Source of the DNA: Streptomyces sp. E2N166
Lineage (GTDB): Bacteria > Actinomycetota > Actinomycetes > Streptomycetales > Streptomycetaceae
NCBI RefSeq assembly: GCF_003671715.1
Contig: NZ_RAIF01000012.1
Coordinates: 723,879 to 787,878, forward strand
Direction of reading: 5' to 3'
Length of the DNA stretch: 64,000 bases
Positions within the stretch are counted from its first letter, which is position 1; every line of letters begins with the position of its first letter. Below, in pieces: positions 9,660-18,008 of the stretch. The position numbers and the translations under genes are program-made. The notes beneath the pieces were generated by a model. That model worked only from the letters and a program-made list of their open reading frames with translations. It did not search any database and had not been told where the DNA came from.

Positions 9660-9760
9660 ATCCGGCCCCACTCTTGCCTCGATCTTCCTATAACCGCAGG
9701 TCAGAGGCACTTCGCCGTTCTGGCCCTGAGCCGGCCTTCCTGATCCTTCCGGGTCCTTCC

Positions 9761-9778
9761 GTCCACTGCGTGTCCACT
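9761..9778. other. Candidate integrase arm-type sites, copy 1
   Basis: GTCCACTGCGTGTCCACT contains two direct GTCCACT units 11 nt apart. An almost identical pair lies at the same relative distance after the second 23-bp repeat (15221-15238). Short direct repeats beside a core site are typical of tyrosine-integrase arm binding sites. The rest of the gene-free stretch 9284-10226 shows nothing else convincing. Confidence 0.4.
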
Positions 9779-10226
9779 GGCCGCCCCCCGAGAGTCCTCC
9801 CGAGGGAGCCACTTGAGGATGCCCGCCGGGATCGATGCAGGTTGAGCGGTGGGCGAGTCGAGGTCTCGAACTCGCACGCAGCGGAGTGCCTTACCGACGA
9901 GAAAGGCCCCGACCTCTTCGCCCGAGGGTGGAGCCACGCGGCCTTTTGGCAGGTCAGCCGCCTGTTCCCAGACTACCCCGGTGCTGAGCGGTGGTCACGA
10001 TCAGGCACGCCGCGCTCAGCATCCACTCCCTCCGGGGGCTGGAGCCTGGCCGGCTTTGAAGGTGAGCACCCAGGCTTCAGCCTGCGTGTGAGCCGGGTAG
10101 GACGTGCAGACGTATGCACTGGCTGGGAACAATTACGATGAGGCTCCGGTGTCGGCGGACAGTGATGCTGGCTGTCCGAGGTTCGCGTTACGGTGGCTGG
10201 ACCTAGGAGCGAGGGAGGCGTAGACC

Positions 10227-11207
10227 GTGACGGCGAGCGCCGATCACCTCAAGGCACTGCTTAGCGCACATGCGGCTGGCGATGACGAGCGGTTCTACAG
10301 CATTGCTCTGCAGGTCGCGGCAAAGTCTGCACGACAGGGCCATAGTCGTCTTGCGGCAGAACTGCGGGAGCTGATCGACACTTCGCGAGCAGAGAAGATC
10401 AGCCGCCAGCCTGCCCCTACGCCTGTGGTGCAGCCACGCGGGGAGCTGGCGAGTCTCCTTACCGCTGACTATCCAGAGACCCGACTGGCCGACATGACCC
10501 TGGCCGATGACACGCGTACGGCTTTGGAGAAGGTACTGCATGAGCAGCGCCAGCGAGGCCGCTTGGAGCGTTTTGGGTTTACGCCCGTACACCGACTACT
10601 ACTGTCTGGCTCGCCGGGCACAGGCAAGAGCATGACGGCAGCAGCGTTGGCACGAGAGCTCGGTCTGCCGCTATTTACGATCCGCTTGGATGGGCTGATC
10701 AGCCGGTTCATGGGTGAGACCGCCTCGAAGCTGCGCCTAGTGTTCGATGCCGCAGCGCAGACGCGCGCTGTGTACTTGTTTGACGAGTTCGATGCGCTGG
10801 GTGCTGACCGGGCCAATGGCAATGACGTCGGTGAGGCTCGTCGGATCTTGAATTCGTTCTTGCTCTTCTTGGACCAAGCGCCTGCGGAGAGTCTGGTGGT
10901 AGCGGCAACCAATCATCGTCATTTGCTTGACGGTGCCCTTTTCCGCCGGTTCGACTTGGCGATCGTCTACGGGCAACCGTCGACGGACCAGGCTATTGAA
11001 GTTCTGCGACGACGGCTCGCCGCAATGGACACCTCAGGGGTAGCGTGGGGAGATCTCTCTGCTCTCACAGAGCAGCTGAGTCACGCTGAGCTGGTCAAGG
11101 CTGCCGAGGCGGCCGCCAAGCGGGCGATTCTCGGGGGAAGCGACACGATCGACGCCGACCACCTGAGGGGCGCCCTGAACGAAAGGCACCTCCTGCGTCA
11201 TGCCTGA
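10227..11207 (+). CDS. AAA ATPase of a subtilase-linked pair
   Basis: A 326-residue AAA protein. Walker A is GSPGTGKS (128-135), Walker B is YLFDEFDALG (Asp186/Glu187), and further landmarks are the sensor 1 Asn in VVAATNH and the arginine-finger region LFRRFD. The N-terminal 90 residues are helical and unassigned. GTG 10227 has GGGAGG about 9 nt upstream. Its end overlaps the start of the protease gene by 8 nt (ATGCCTGA), implying translational coupling. In known AAA-subtilase gene pairs the ATPase is thought to control or feed the protease. GC content is lower than in the backbone genes, in keeping with transfer. Confidence 0.82.
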   Translation: MTASADHLKALLSAHAAGDDERFYSIALQVAAKSARQGHSRLAAELRELIDTSRAEKISRQPAPTPVVQPRGELASLLTADYPETRLADMTLADDTRTALEKVLHEQRQRGRLERFGFTPVHRLLLSGSPGTGKSMTAAALARELGLPLFTIRLDGLISRFMGETASKLRLVFDAAAQTRAVYLFDEFDALGADRANGNDVGEARRILNSFLLFLDQAPAESLVVAATNHRHLLDGALFRRFDLAIVYGQPSTDQAIEVLRRRLAAMDTSGVAWGDLSALTEQLSHAELVKAAEAAAKRAILGGSDTIDADHLRGALNERHLLRHA

Positions 11208-13830
11208 GGGTTCCCCTCCGAGCGTCCCGCATCTGCTAGTTCCCTGGTCACCGCGTACGCTGACGCCCCGGCCACCCCGAGCGGCTGGACAGGCTCAGAA
11301 GCTGATCGACCGTACCTCCGATCGTCCTGGGCATTCGGCTCGGCTAATCAGCAATGTCGAGGACGCGCAGGCGGAGGCTCTCGGCGCACGGAGCTCGTTG
11401 GACCCTCGTGATCGCGCGGACGGGTTCGCTATCCGTGTGGAAGCAGCTCCAGAACATGAGCTGAAGTTGGACTCGCTCGACAAGTCAGGGTTGACGCTCA
11501 TGAGCGTCCACGAGGCAGATGAGGAGCGGCCGCAGGAAGCCGTGGTGTGGGTGCCTGACGGGTCGGTGCCCACGCTTCTCCGAAAGATCGACCAGTTCAC
11601 GGAGAACACCAGCTCCGGCAAGCCCAAGAACGCTGCACTGGTCGCAAACGTCGAGCAGATCGAACAAGCCACGGTGGAGAGTCTGTGGCAGGAGCAGGAC
11701 CCCCTCCCTGATCCCGATGCCGTGATCTGGTGGGAGTTGTGGCTTGACCCCGCGCTCAGCAAGGCGGCCCCCGTAGAAACCCTGCGGCACTTGTCGCGGG
11801 TGCATGGCTGGCACATGGCGCAGCGGACCATTGGGATCGGGCATTTCCGGGTCGCCCAATTGCGCACCAACGTGCGCGGACTGACCCAGGTCCTGCGCAC
11901 GAACGCCTGCCCGTCCGAGATCCGCAGGCCGACGTTCACTGAAGAGTTCCACAGCCGTGAGCTGAGGGACCTACATCGCGACTTCGTAGTCGATCTCGTC
12001 GGTCGCCTTCATCCTCCCGCACCTGGCGCACCCACCATCACGCTGTTCGACACCGGCGTGGACCAGGAGCACCCACTGCTGCGCCCCATCCTCATCGGCG
12101 CTGACAGCGTCATCGGCGGAGAAGGGCCGGACGATAACGACCCTCGTGGACATGGAACGCGGATGGCCGGCCTGGCAGCCTTCGGGGATCTTGAGGGCGC
12201 GCTCTCGTCGACCGCACCGATACGGCTGGATCATCACCTGGAGTCGGTGAAGATCCTTCCGCAGAGAGCCCCGGCAACACCGCAGCCGTTTGGAGAGGTG
12301 ACGGCGACAGCGGTTGCCACGGCCGAAACAGCGAATCCCGAGCAGTCTCGCACCCGCGTGTTCACCATGGCCGTGACAGCTGAGTCCGGGGAGGGCGTCA
12401 ACGGAACTGACGGAACGGCAACCCTGTGGTCCGCGGCCGTAGACGCTCTCGCTGTCGGCACGGACGTGACAGTGACACACGACCGCATCGACCTGCTCGG
12501 GCCACCAGAACCCGATCAAACACGCTTGATCGTCGTCTCCGCTGGCAACGTCCGTGACCACCGCGCCACCGACCTCATGGATGGAAACGGAACGGCCACC
12601 TACCTGGATCTGTGCGACACCTCCCGAATCGAGGATCCGGCGCAGGCGTGGAATGCGCTGACCGTCGGCGGTCATACCGAACTTGCTCATGTGCCTACTG
12701 CCGAGGATTTCGCCGGCTATCGGACGGTTGCAGCGCCCGGGCTGCTTTCCCCGCACAGCCGCACCTCTGTGATGTTCCGCGACGCTGCGGCTTTGAAGCC
12801 TGACATCGTGATGGAGGGAGGCAACCTCCTCGTCGATGACGACCTGACCGTGGTCAGCGGCCACGACGCGGTCTCTCTTACCACCACGGCCCGCTCGCAT
12901 CTCGGTCAGTTGCTCACCACGATCGATGCCACGAGCGCCGCGACGGCGCAGGCTGCCCGCCTCGCAGCTCTCGCCTACGCCCGCTATCCGAACCTGCATG
13001 CAGAAACCGTTCGCGGCCTGCTCGTACATGAGGCCCAGTGGACCGACGCCATGATCGAGGGCGTCTACAACCGCAATGGTCGCCGCAAGATCGGTGCGGG
13101 TCAGCTCGCCCGCACCGTGCTGCGACGCTACGGCTGGGGTGTGCCCAGCGAAGAGCGAGTGTTGTCCAGTACTGCCAGCGCCGTCACCATGATCGTTCAG
13201 GGCTCGTTGAAGCCCTTTGTCCGCGACAGTAGGACGGTGCGCCTCGGCGAGCTGAAGCTGCATGAATTGCCCTGGCCTCGTGAGCAGCTTCTGGATCTGG
13301 ACGCCGAGGAGGTGCGTCTGCGGGTAACGCTGTCCTACTTCATCGAACCCAACCCGGGCCGACGCGGCATGCTCGGGCAGCACACCTACGCCTCCCACCG
13401 TCTCCGCTTCGCTCTCAAAGGTCCCTTCGAGACCATGGAGGAGTTCGAGAGGCGGATCGCCCAAGCCGCCCAGGCAGAGGACGACGCCCGTACGAGCATC
13501 CGGCCCTTCGACGCCGATAAGAACTGGCTCGTGGGCCCAACCAATCGTGACCGCGGCTGCCTGCACGCCGACATCTGGAGAGGCACTGCCCGGGAGCTGG
13601 CTGACTGCGGTGTCCTTGCCGTCTATCCCGCCGGCGGTTGGTGGAAGTACCACAACAGCTCCGACCGCGTCGGCCGGAGCGTTACATACGGCCTGCTCAT
13701 CTCGCTGACCACCCCTGAGGTCAGCGCCGACTTGTACACCCCCACAGCCATCCAACTCGGTGTCCCCGTCCCTGCTGAACTCCGCACCACAACAGACACA
13801 GCCGTCCCCGTCGAGACACGCCTGTTCTGA
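11200..13830 (+). CDS. S8 (subtilisin-like) serine protease, partner of the AAA ATPase
   Basis: An 876-residue protein with an intact-looking subtilase triad: Asp284 in TLFDTGVD, His318 in RGHGTRMAG, Ser579 in ATSAATAQAARLA (the usual Gly before Thr-Ser is Ala). There is no signal peptide, so it should act in the cytoplasm, unlike most subtilases. About 280 residues precede the catalytic domain and 250 follow; these may sense or bind the substrate. It is coupled to the upstream ATPase gene and followed closely by the CoiA-like gene, so the three probably form one operon. Confidence 0.82.
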   Translation: MPEGSPPSVPHLLVPWSPRTLTPRPPRAAGQAQKLIDRTSDRPGHSARLISNVEDAQAEALGARSSLDPRDRADGFAIRVEAAPEHELKLDSLDKSGLTLMSVHEADEERPQEAVVWVPDGSVPTLLRKIDQFTENTSSGKPKNAALVANVEQIEQATVESLWQEQDPLPDPDAVIWWELWLDPALSKAAPVETLRHLSRVHGWHMAQRTIGIGHFRVAQLRTNVRGLTQVLRTNACPSEIRRPTFTEEFHSRELRDLHRDFVVDLVGRLHPPAPGAPTITLFDTGVDQEHPLLRPILIGADSVIGGEGPDDNDPRGHGTRMAGLAAFGDLEGALSSTAPIRLDHHLESVKILPQRAPATPQPFGEVTATAVATAETANPEQSRTRVFTMAVTAESGEGVNGTDGTATLWSAAVDALAVGTDVTVTHDRIDLLGPPEPDQTRLIVVSAGNVRDHRATDLMDGNGTATYLDLCDTSRIEDPAQAWNALTVGGHTELAHVPTAEDFAGYRTVAAPGLLSPHSRTSVMFRDAAALKPDIVMEGGNLLVDDDLTVVSGHDAVSLTTTARSHLGQLLTTIDATSAATAQAARLAALAYARYPNLHAETVRGLLVHEAQWTDAMIEGVYNRNGRRKIGAGQLARTVLRRYGWGVPSEERVLSSTASAVTMIVQGSLKPFVRDSRTVRLGELKLHELPWPREQLLDLDAEEVRLRVTLSYFIEPNPGRRGMLGQHTYASHRLRFALKGPFETMEEFERRIAQAAQAEDDARTSIRPFDADKNWLVGPTNRDRGCLHADIWRGTARELADCGVLAVYPAGGWWKYHNSSDRVGRSVTYGLLISLTTPEVSADLYTPTAIQLGVPVPAELRTTTDTAVPVETRLF

Positions 13831-13855
13831 TGGCCATAGAACGGGGGAGGTAGGA

Positions 13856-15067
13856 ATGGGTCTCACCGCGATTGATCCCTCCTTCGGGATCCTGGACGCC
13901 ACTCAATCGGATCTGGGCTGTGGGCGGGACTGGGCAAGCGTTCACCGGATGCGGCCTCGGCCGATGCTGTTATGTCCGGCCTGCCACCACCGCGTCCATG
14001 CCAAGCTTTCCCCAGGCGGCGTACGGTTCTTCGCCCATGATCCGGGAGCATCTCGGCAGTGTGCGCTGGCGGGTGAGTCGGTCGAACATCATCGACTGAA
14101 GCTGGCACTAGCCAGCTCCGTCCGCGAGGCAGGGCACCATGCGTCCGTTGAGGCGGCCGGGCCCGAGGGACTATGGCGTGCGGATGTGTTGTCTACCAGC
14201 CCCGATGGCGCCACCCGCTGGGCCTGGGAAGCTCAGCTATCCGCAGCAACCAACACGAACATAGAGGAGCGCACCGCCCGCTATGCCACCGACAGCATAG
14301 AAGTGTGCTGGGTGTCTGACCGACCCAGCACTTGGCTCGGAGCCGCTCCGTCGCTGCTAGTGAGGCCCGCTGGCATCGGTGACTACGCCGTGGAGGCTGG
14401 CACAGCACGGTTCGTCACCGAGGAATGCGCCTGCAGCCACGGCCACCGTACGTGCCCGGCTGGTCGGCACGGACACTGGGAAGGCGGACACGAGGCCCCT
14501 TTGGGAGAGGTAGTCGACCGTATCCTCCACGCTGCCCTGCTGCCCCATGCCCCCACAGTGCCGGTGGTGCTGGAAGCCATGGGCGCTTGGCGATGGTTGT
14601 GGGCGACGTCGGAGGCGATCGCAGAGGCAGAGGTATACGCCGAAGACGAGCGTGTCGGCCGGGAGCGTTGGCGCAACGAACAGATTGATTACGCTGTCCG
14701 CCGATTCCCCGAGGCCAACGCCCCCTTCGTCAACCAGTGGCAGCAGACGCTCGCTCCAACCGCGCGGCAGCGATTGCAGGACGCCGCGCTGGCGCAGGCC
14801 CGCGCCGAGACCGGCAAGCCAGCATTCGTTCATCTGACAGCGACGGCGTATCACTTCGGATGCGGAATTCTGGTCACGGTTGGCTCGGCCGTACCCAACT
14901 CAACCCGGGGCTGGTACGGCCTGATCCGCCCCGATCCCACCCGGCTCGACATGAAGCTGGTCGAACAGCTCGGCTTGGTGCTGTTCACCACCCCCTGTGA
15001 GTCGGCCGCCCTAACCAGAGCAGCCCCGCCCGGAATCCGCGTCATCACGGTCGCGACCCAGGTGTGA
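13856..15067 (+). CDS. CoiA-like zinc-ribbon/nuclease-fold protein
   Basis: A 403-residue protein. The N-terminus has CPACHHRVHAKL and then FFAHDPG followed by Cys and His residues, like the zinc-ribbon plus HxxxP-type start of CoiA competence proteins. A restriction-endonuclease-like segment follows (WRADVLSTSPDG, then WAWEAQLSA), with Asp and Glu-x-Gln at positions expected for a CoiA-type PD-(D/E)xK core. The C-terminal 200 residues are not recognised. ATG 13856 follows GGGGGAGG by 6 nt and lies 25 nt after the protease stop. This is a likely third member of the cassette. The nuclease activity is inferred. Confidence 0.6.
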   Translation: MGLTAIDPSFGILDATQSDLGCGRDWASVHRMRPRPMLLCPACHHRVHAKLSPGGVRFFAHDPGASRQCALAGESVEHHRLKLALASSVREAGHHASVEAAGPEGLWRADVLSTSPDGATRWAWEAQLSAATNTNIEERTARYATDSIEVCWVSDRPSTWLGAAPSLLVRPAGIGDYAVEAGTARFVTEECACSHGHRTCPAGRHGHWEGGHEAPLGEVVDRILHAALLPHAPTVPVVLEAMGAWRWLWATSEAIAEAEVYAEDERVGRERWRNEQIDYAVRRFPEANAPFVNQWQQTLAPTARQRLQDAALAQARAETGKPAFVHLTATAYHFGCGILVTVGSAVPNSTRGWYGLIRPDPTRLDMKLVEQLGLVLFTTPCESAALTRAAPPGIRVITVATQV

Positions 15068-15098
15068 CGGTAGCTCGACGCCTCATCGCCAACCATGG

Positions 15099-15121
15099 AT
15101 GAGTCCTTTTCGGATCTTCCG
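15099..15121. repeat. att-like 23-bp direct repeat, copy 2
   Basis: An exact direct copy of 9637-9659, located 31 bp after the stop codon of the CoiA-like gene. Unlike copy 1, it is not joined to the tRNA 3' half; similarity stops at the anticodon trinucleotide. It marks the far end of the AAA/protease/CoiA-like cassette. Confidence 0.75.
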
Positions 15122-15220
15122 CTTGCGGCCGGATCCTGCCCTGATCTACCCATTTCAGCAGGTCAGCGCATGCAACCTTCGGACCTGCGCGTGGCCTTGC
15201 TGGTCCTTCAGGATCCTTCC

Positions 15221-15238
15221 GTCCACTGCCTGTCCACT
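15221..15238. other. Candidate integrase arm-type sites, copy 2
   Basis: GTCCACTGCCTGTCCACT matches 9761-9778 at 17 of 18 positions and has the same relation to the 23-bp repeat. Confidence 0.4.
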
Positions 15239-15319
15239 ACGGGTGCACCGTGAGCCATCCGCGACGGCCACTGGGGAACCCCGCCGAGGACAGGTGTACA
15301 GGCAGAGGCCTGGTGCCTC

Positions 15320-16056
15320 CTATGACCCAGAGCCCTGCCACCATTGCCTGATCCATCGCCTCAGTTTGGCGGAAGGCTCAGTGCTCAGTGCTTTGAAGAT
15401 GCGGAATCTCGGTAGGCGCTTCCGGAAGGCCAAGGACTCACCCACTACGGCGTCATTACCGGTGGCGTCAGCGAGCTGGGCGGCGGCATCGAAGGCTCGG
15501 GCCTGAATCCGAGCGATCTCCTGCTGGCGTCATCGATCGGGTACCCGGTATCGATCAGCATCCTGACGCCGGTCCCGACCGACGGGGCTGCGGCACCTAC
15601 GCCCTTCACTACCTGCCATCGCGGCCTCGTCTGTGGGTTCGTCGTCAGCGTGCTCGGCGCCCGCGATCGTGATCGTCTGCTCGGAGCCGAGGAGATAGCC
15701 GAGCGCGGTGTCGACCAGCTTCGACGCATCGCCGAGATCGCGCCGCCCGGTTCCGGCTTCGTCATCGCCGGTTATCGCTGCGACGTGGCCGGCCTGATTG
15801 GAGTCGTACGCGGCCAGCAGACGGTAGGCGGCGAGGCGACGAGGCGCCGCAGGTCCTCGTCGGGCACCCAGGAGGAGGTCAACTCCGCCCAGGCGTCGCG
15901 GCCCGGTCGGCGCGGGTCGGCCATGACCGGCTTGTAGTCCAGCCAGCTCCAGAGGTCGGGGATCAGCTCGCCGTAGGCCCAAGGCGCCCCTCCAGGCAGT
16001 CGGCCCCGCGCCGCAGGCGCCCCCCCGTGTCCGATACTCCACCCCAGACCGCTCAT
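15320..16056 (-). pseudogene. Frameshifted phage protein remnant, probably portal-like
   Basis: Protein-like sequence runs through several frames on the minus strand. One frame has WSWLDYKPVMADPRRPGRD and ends VPDEDLRRL; a second continues with AAYRLLAAYDSNQAG and LVDTALGYLLGSEQ; a third has VRMLIDTGYPIDDAS; a fourth has QEIARIQARAFDAAAQ and stops at 15320. At least three frameshifts are needed to join them, one of them an apparent short insertion near 15835. The flavour is that of SPP1/Gp6-type portal proteins of actinophages, judged from memory of such sequences. It cannot make a functional product. Confidence 0.5.
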
Positions 16057-16216
16057 AACGGAGTGATAACACCGGGCGAGAAGATTCCGTGACCTTTCGT
16101 GCGTATTTTTGTGCTTAAGTGCAGGTCAAACAACACCCTCCTCCCACATGATGCGGAGAAGTCACCCTCTCCCTTCACGGTGACTCCGGTAGCCTTCATG
16201 GCATGGAGGTAGGGCG

Positions 16217-17119
16217 GTGACCATGGACGAGCTGAAGTTGGGCGAGGTAGTAACGCGGCGTGATCTGCACTCGCGCTTCGGTGGTACCCCCCAAGGCGGC
16301 ATCTCACCGTCGACGCGGTCTCAGATGGTGATGGTCTTCGTCACCGAGCGACCTAGCCCGGACGACTTCACAGGGTGGGGGGACGACGGAGTTTTCCATT
16401 TTTCAGGCGCTGGCATGCACGGCGACCAGGAGATGACGCGAGGAAACCTCGCGCTGCTGCGCCACAAGGAGCAGGGGCGCGCGGTGCACTTGTTCCACCA
16501 GCTCCGGAAGCACTCAGACGAACCAGGTCGGCTCTATCGCCATCTAGGGCGCTTCGAGGTCGACTCTGAACAGCCGTACTACGTCGCGGACGCCCCAGAT
16601 GCCGACGGCTACATGCGGACCGTGATCGTCTTCCGACTGCGGCCGGTCGGAGCCACTGTCCCCGACGGACCGCGCCTGCCGGTCACTCCGCTGACCGAAA
16701 CACGCGTCACCAGGGCGGCGGACTTCAGGCTGGCCAGCGTGCGCCGACAGCCCCAGGAAACCGCCGGAGGCATCGTCAAACGCTTGACTGCGGAGTACGC
16801 CAGCCACCTGAACGGTCTTGGGCGCGAGGTCGTCACCGCACAGGTGCGCGTGAAGGGCGAAACCTCGGTTGCTCGTGTCGATCTTCTGGACGTCACCGAG
16901 AACAGGCTGATCGAGGTGAAACACAGCGCCGCCCGGCAAGCAGTCCGGACGGCGATCGGCGCCCTCATGGATTACCGCCGCTTCTTCGACCCGACTCCCA
17001 CCCTCGTGCTGCTCGTGCCCGCAGCCCCGAGGGCGGACCTGCTCGACCTCTGTGCGTCCCTGTGTATCGAGGTCGTATGGCCGAACCCTGAAGGAGGATT
17101 CACGTCGACCCATGACTAA
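16217..17119 (+). CDS. Probable modification-dependent (type IV) restriction endonuclease: SRA-like domain plus PD-(D/E)xK
   Basis: A 300-residue protein. Residues about 8-150 resemble the ScoMcrA/YDG (SRA-like) base-flipping fold (GEVVTRRDLHSRFGG; then FHFSGAGMHGDQ), which recognises modified cytosine or phosphorothioate DNA. The C-terminal part has a PD-(D/E)xK nuclease signature: Asp222 in VDLLDV, Glu233 and Lys235 in LIEVKHS, followed by the helix RTAIGALMDYRRF. The GTG start follows GGAGGT by 6 nt. It stands alone, as type IV enzymes usually do, within a run of defence-type genes. Substrate specificity cannot be told from sequence. Confidence 0.6.
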   Translation: MTMDELKLGEVVTRRDLHSRFGGTPQGGISPSTRSQMVMVFVTERPSPDDFTGWGDDGVFHFSGAGMHGDQEMTRGNLALLRHKEQGRAVHLFHQLRKHSDEPGRLYRHLGRFEVDSEQPYYVADAPDADGYMRTVIVFRLRPVGATVPDGPRLPVTPLTETRVTRAADFRLASVRRQPQETAGGIVKRLTAEYASHLNGLGREVVTAQVRVKGETSVARVDLLDVTENRLIEVKHSAARQAVRTAIGALMDYRRFFDPTPTLVLLVPAAPRADLLDLCASLCIEVVWPNPEGGFTSTHD

Positions 17120-17242
17120 CGGCTGAGGCAGTACGCGCAAGGCAATGCGCCGCCGCCCCAGCCGCCGTCTGGTTACCACAGGGGTCCTAGTCGCTGTGAG
17201 TAACCGTGCCCTTGTCCAGCAAAGAACAGGAGCTACTCCATT

Positions 17243-17419
17243 ATGTGCGAAAACAACGCCGTGCCTGAAGTCAGCAACGGTCACGACGCCACTGCGGCCC
17301 GAATCTACGGGCTCGCCCTGGTGGCCGGCGTGCTGCTGATCATCTTCGGGAACACCAGCCCGGTCGAAGCATCGGGATTTGTCTCCCCGTTCCTGGTCAT
17401 GTTCGAGCAGCGGCGGTAG
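17243..17419 (+). CDS. 58-residue single-pass membrane protein
   Basis: A short ORF with AGGAG about 10 nt before ATG. The first 20 residues are polar, then one hydrophobic helix (about 22-38, YGLALVAGVLLIIFG), then a short tail ending in EQRR. No family is recognised. It sits 123 nt after the restriction-enzyme gene and could be part of the same transcript or an independent small effector. Confidence 0.45.
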   Translation: MCENNAVPEVSNGHDATAARIYGLALVAGVLLIIFGNTSPVEASGFVSPFLVMFEQRR

Positions 17420-17497
17420 CTAGCCGGTGGCGGTCGCTCCAGTGGTGCGACCGCCACCGTGCCCGAGGCAGATCACCCCGTCGGTTCACACCACGAA

Positions 17498-17930
17498 TCA
17501 CGGCTTCTTCCCGGCCGCCTCAGCCGTGGCCTCGTCGTAGCCGGGCATGCCTGCGGGCGGAATCGAGGAGCAGGTGCCGAGGAAGCTGTCCGGTCGCTTG
17601 CGCTCTGCTCGTGCTCGCCGAGCTGATCCCGCCGGTCGGCGCGCTCGATCTCGCTCCCGCTGGAGTAGTCGGGCGCTGCACCGTTGGCGATCTTTTGCAG
17701 CTGCAATGCCAGGCCCTCGCTGCGCCCGAGCCGGTACGTCTCGCGTACGCAGTCGAAGTGTGCGGCGCGCTGGCTTCTCCGCTCCGGACGAACAGCCCGT
17801 GAGGCACGCGACCGCGAGGGTGCGCGGCTTCGTCGTCGCCTGCCGCGATGCGGAGGCGACGAGGAAGCGGTCTGCCCGGGCGTTGAGGCTGAGTCCTCGG
17901 TGATGCGGGCGTGGCGACCAGTTAGCTGGC
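17498..17930 (-). pseudogene. Possible frameshifted lipoprotein gene
   Basis: On the minus strand one frame has a lipobox-like LAVACLTGCSSG (near 17800) and a natural-looking end (FLGTCSSIPPAGMPGYDE, stop at 17498). The protein-like middle (HFDCVRETYRLG, then LALQLQKIANG) lies in another frame. Two compensating frameshifts would be needed. No other gene is seen in 17420-18008. This may be a decayed secreted-protein gene or chance. Confidence 0.3.
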
Positions 17931-18008
17931 TGCGCCCGGGCACCTGTGGTCGAGAGCATGGCGACGGCCACTATTGTGAGCCACCTCATTTGCCGGTGAA
18001 CTTGTCGC

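Noticed and set aside
11971-13902. A 643-residue minus-strand ORF
   Set aside because: Antisense to the subtilase gene, whose catalytic triad is on the plus strand.
15122-15319. Possible integrase C-terminus next to the second att repeat
   Set aside because: A few recombinase-like residues can be read in one frame, but there is no motif or continuous frame to support a call.
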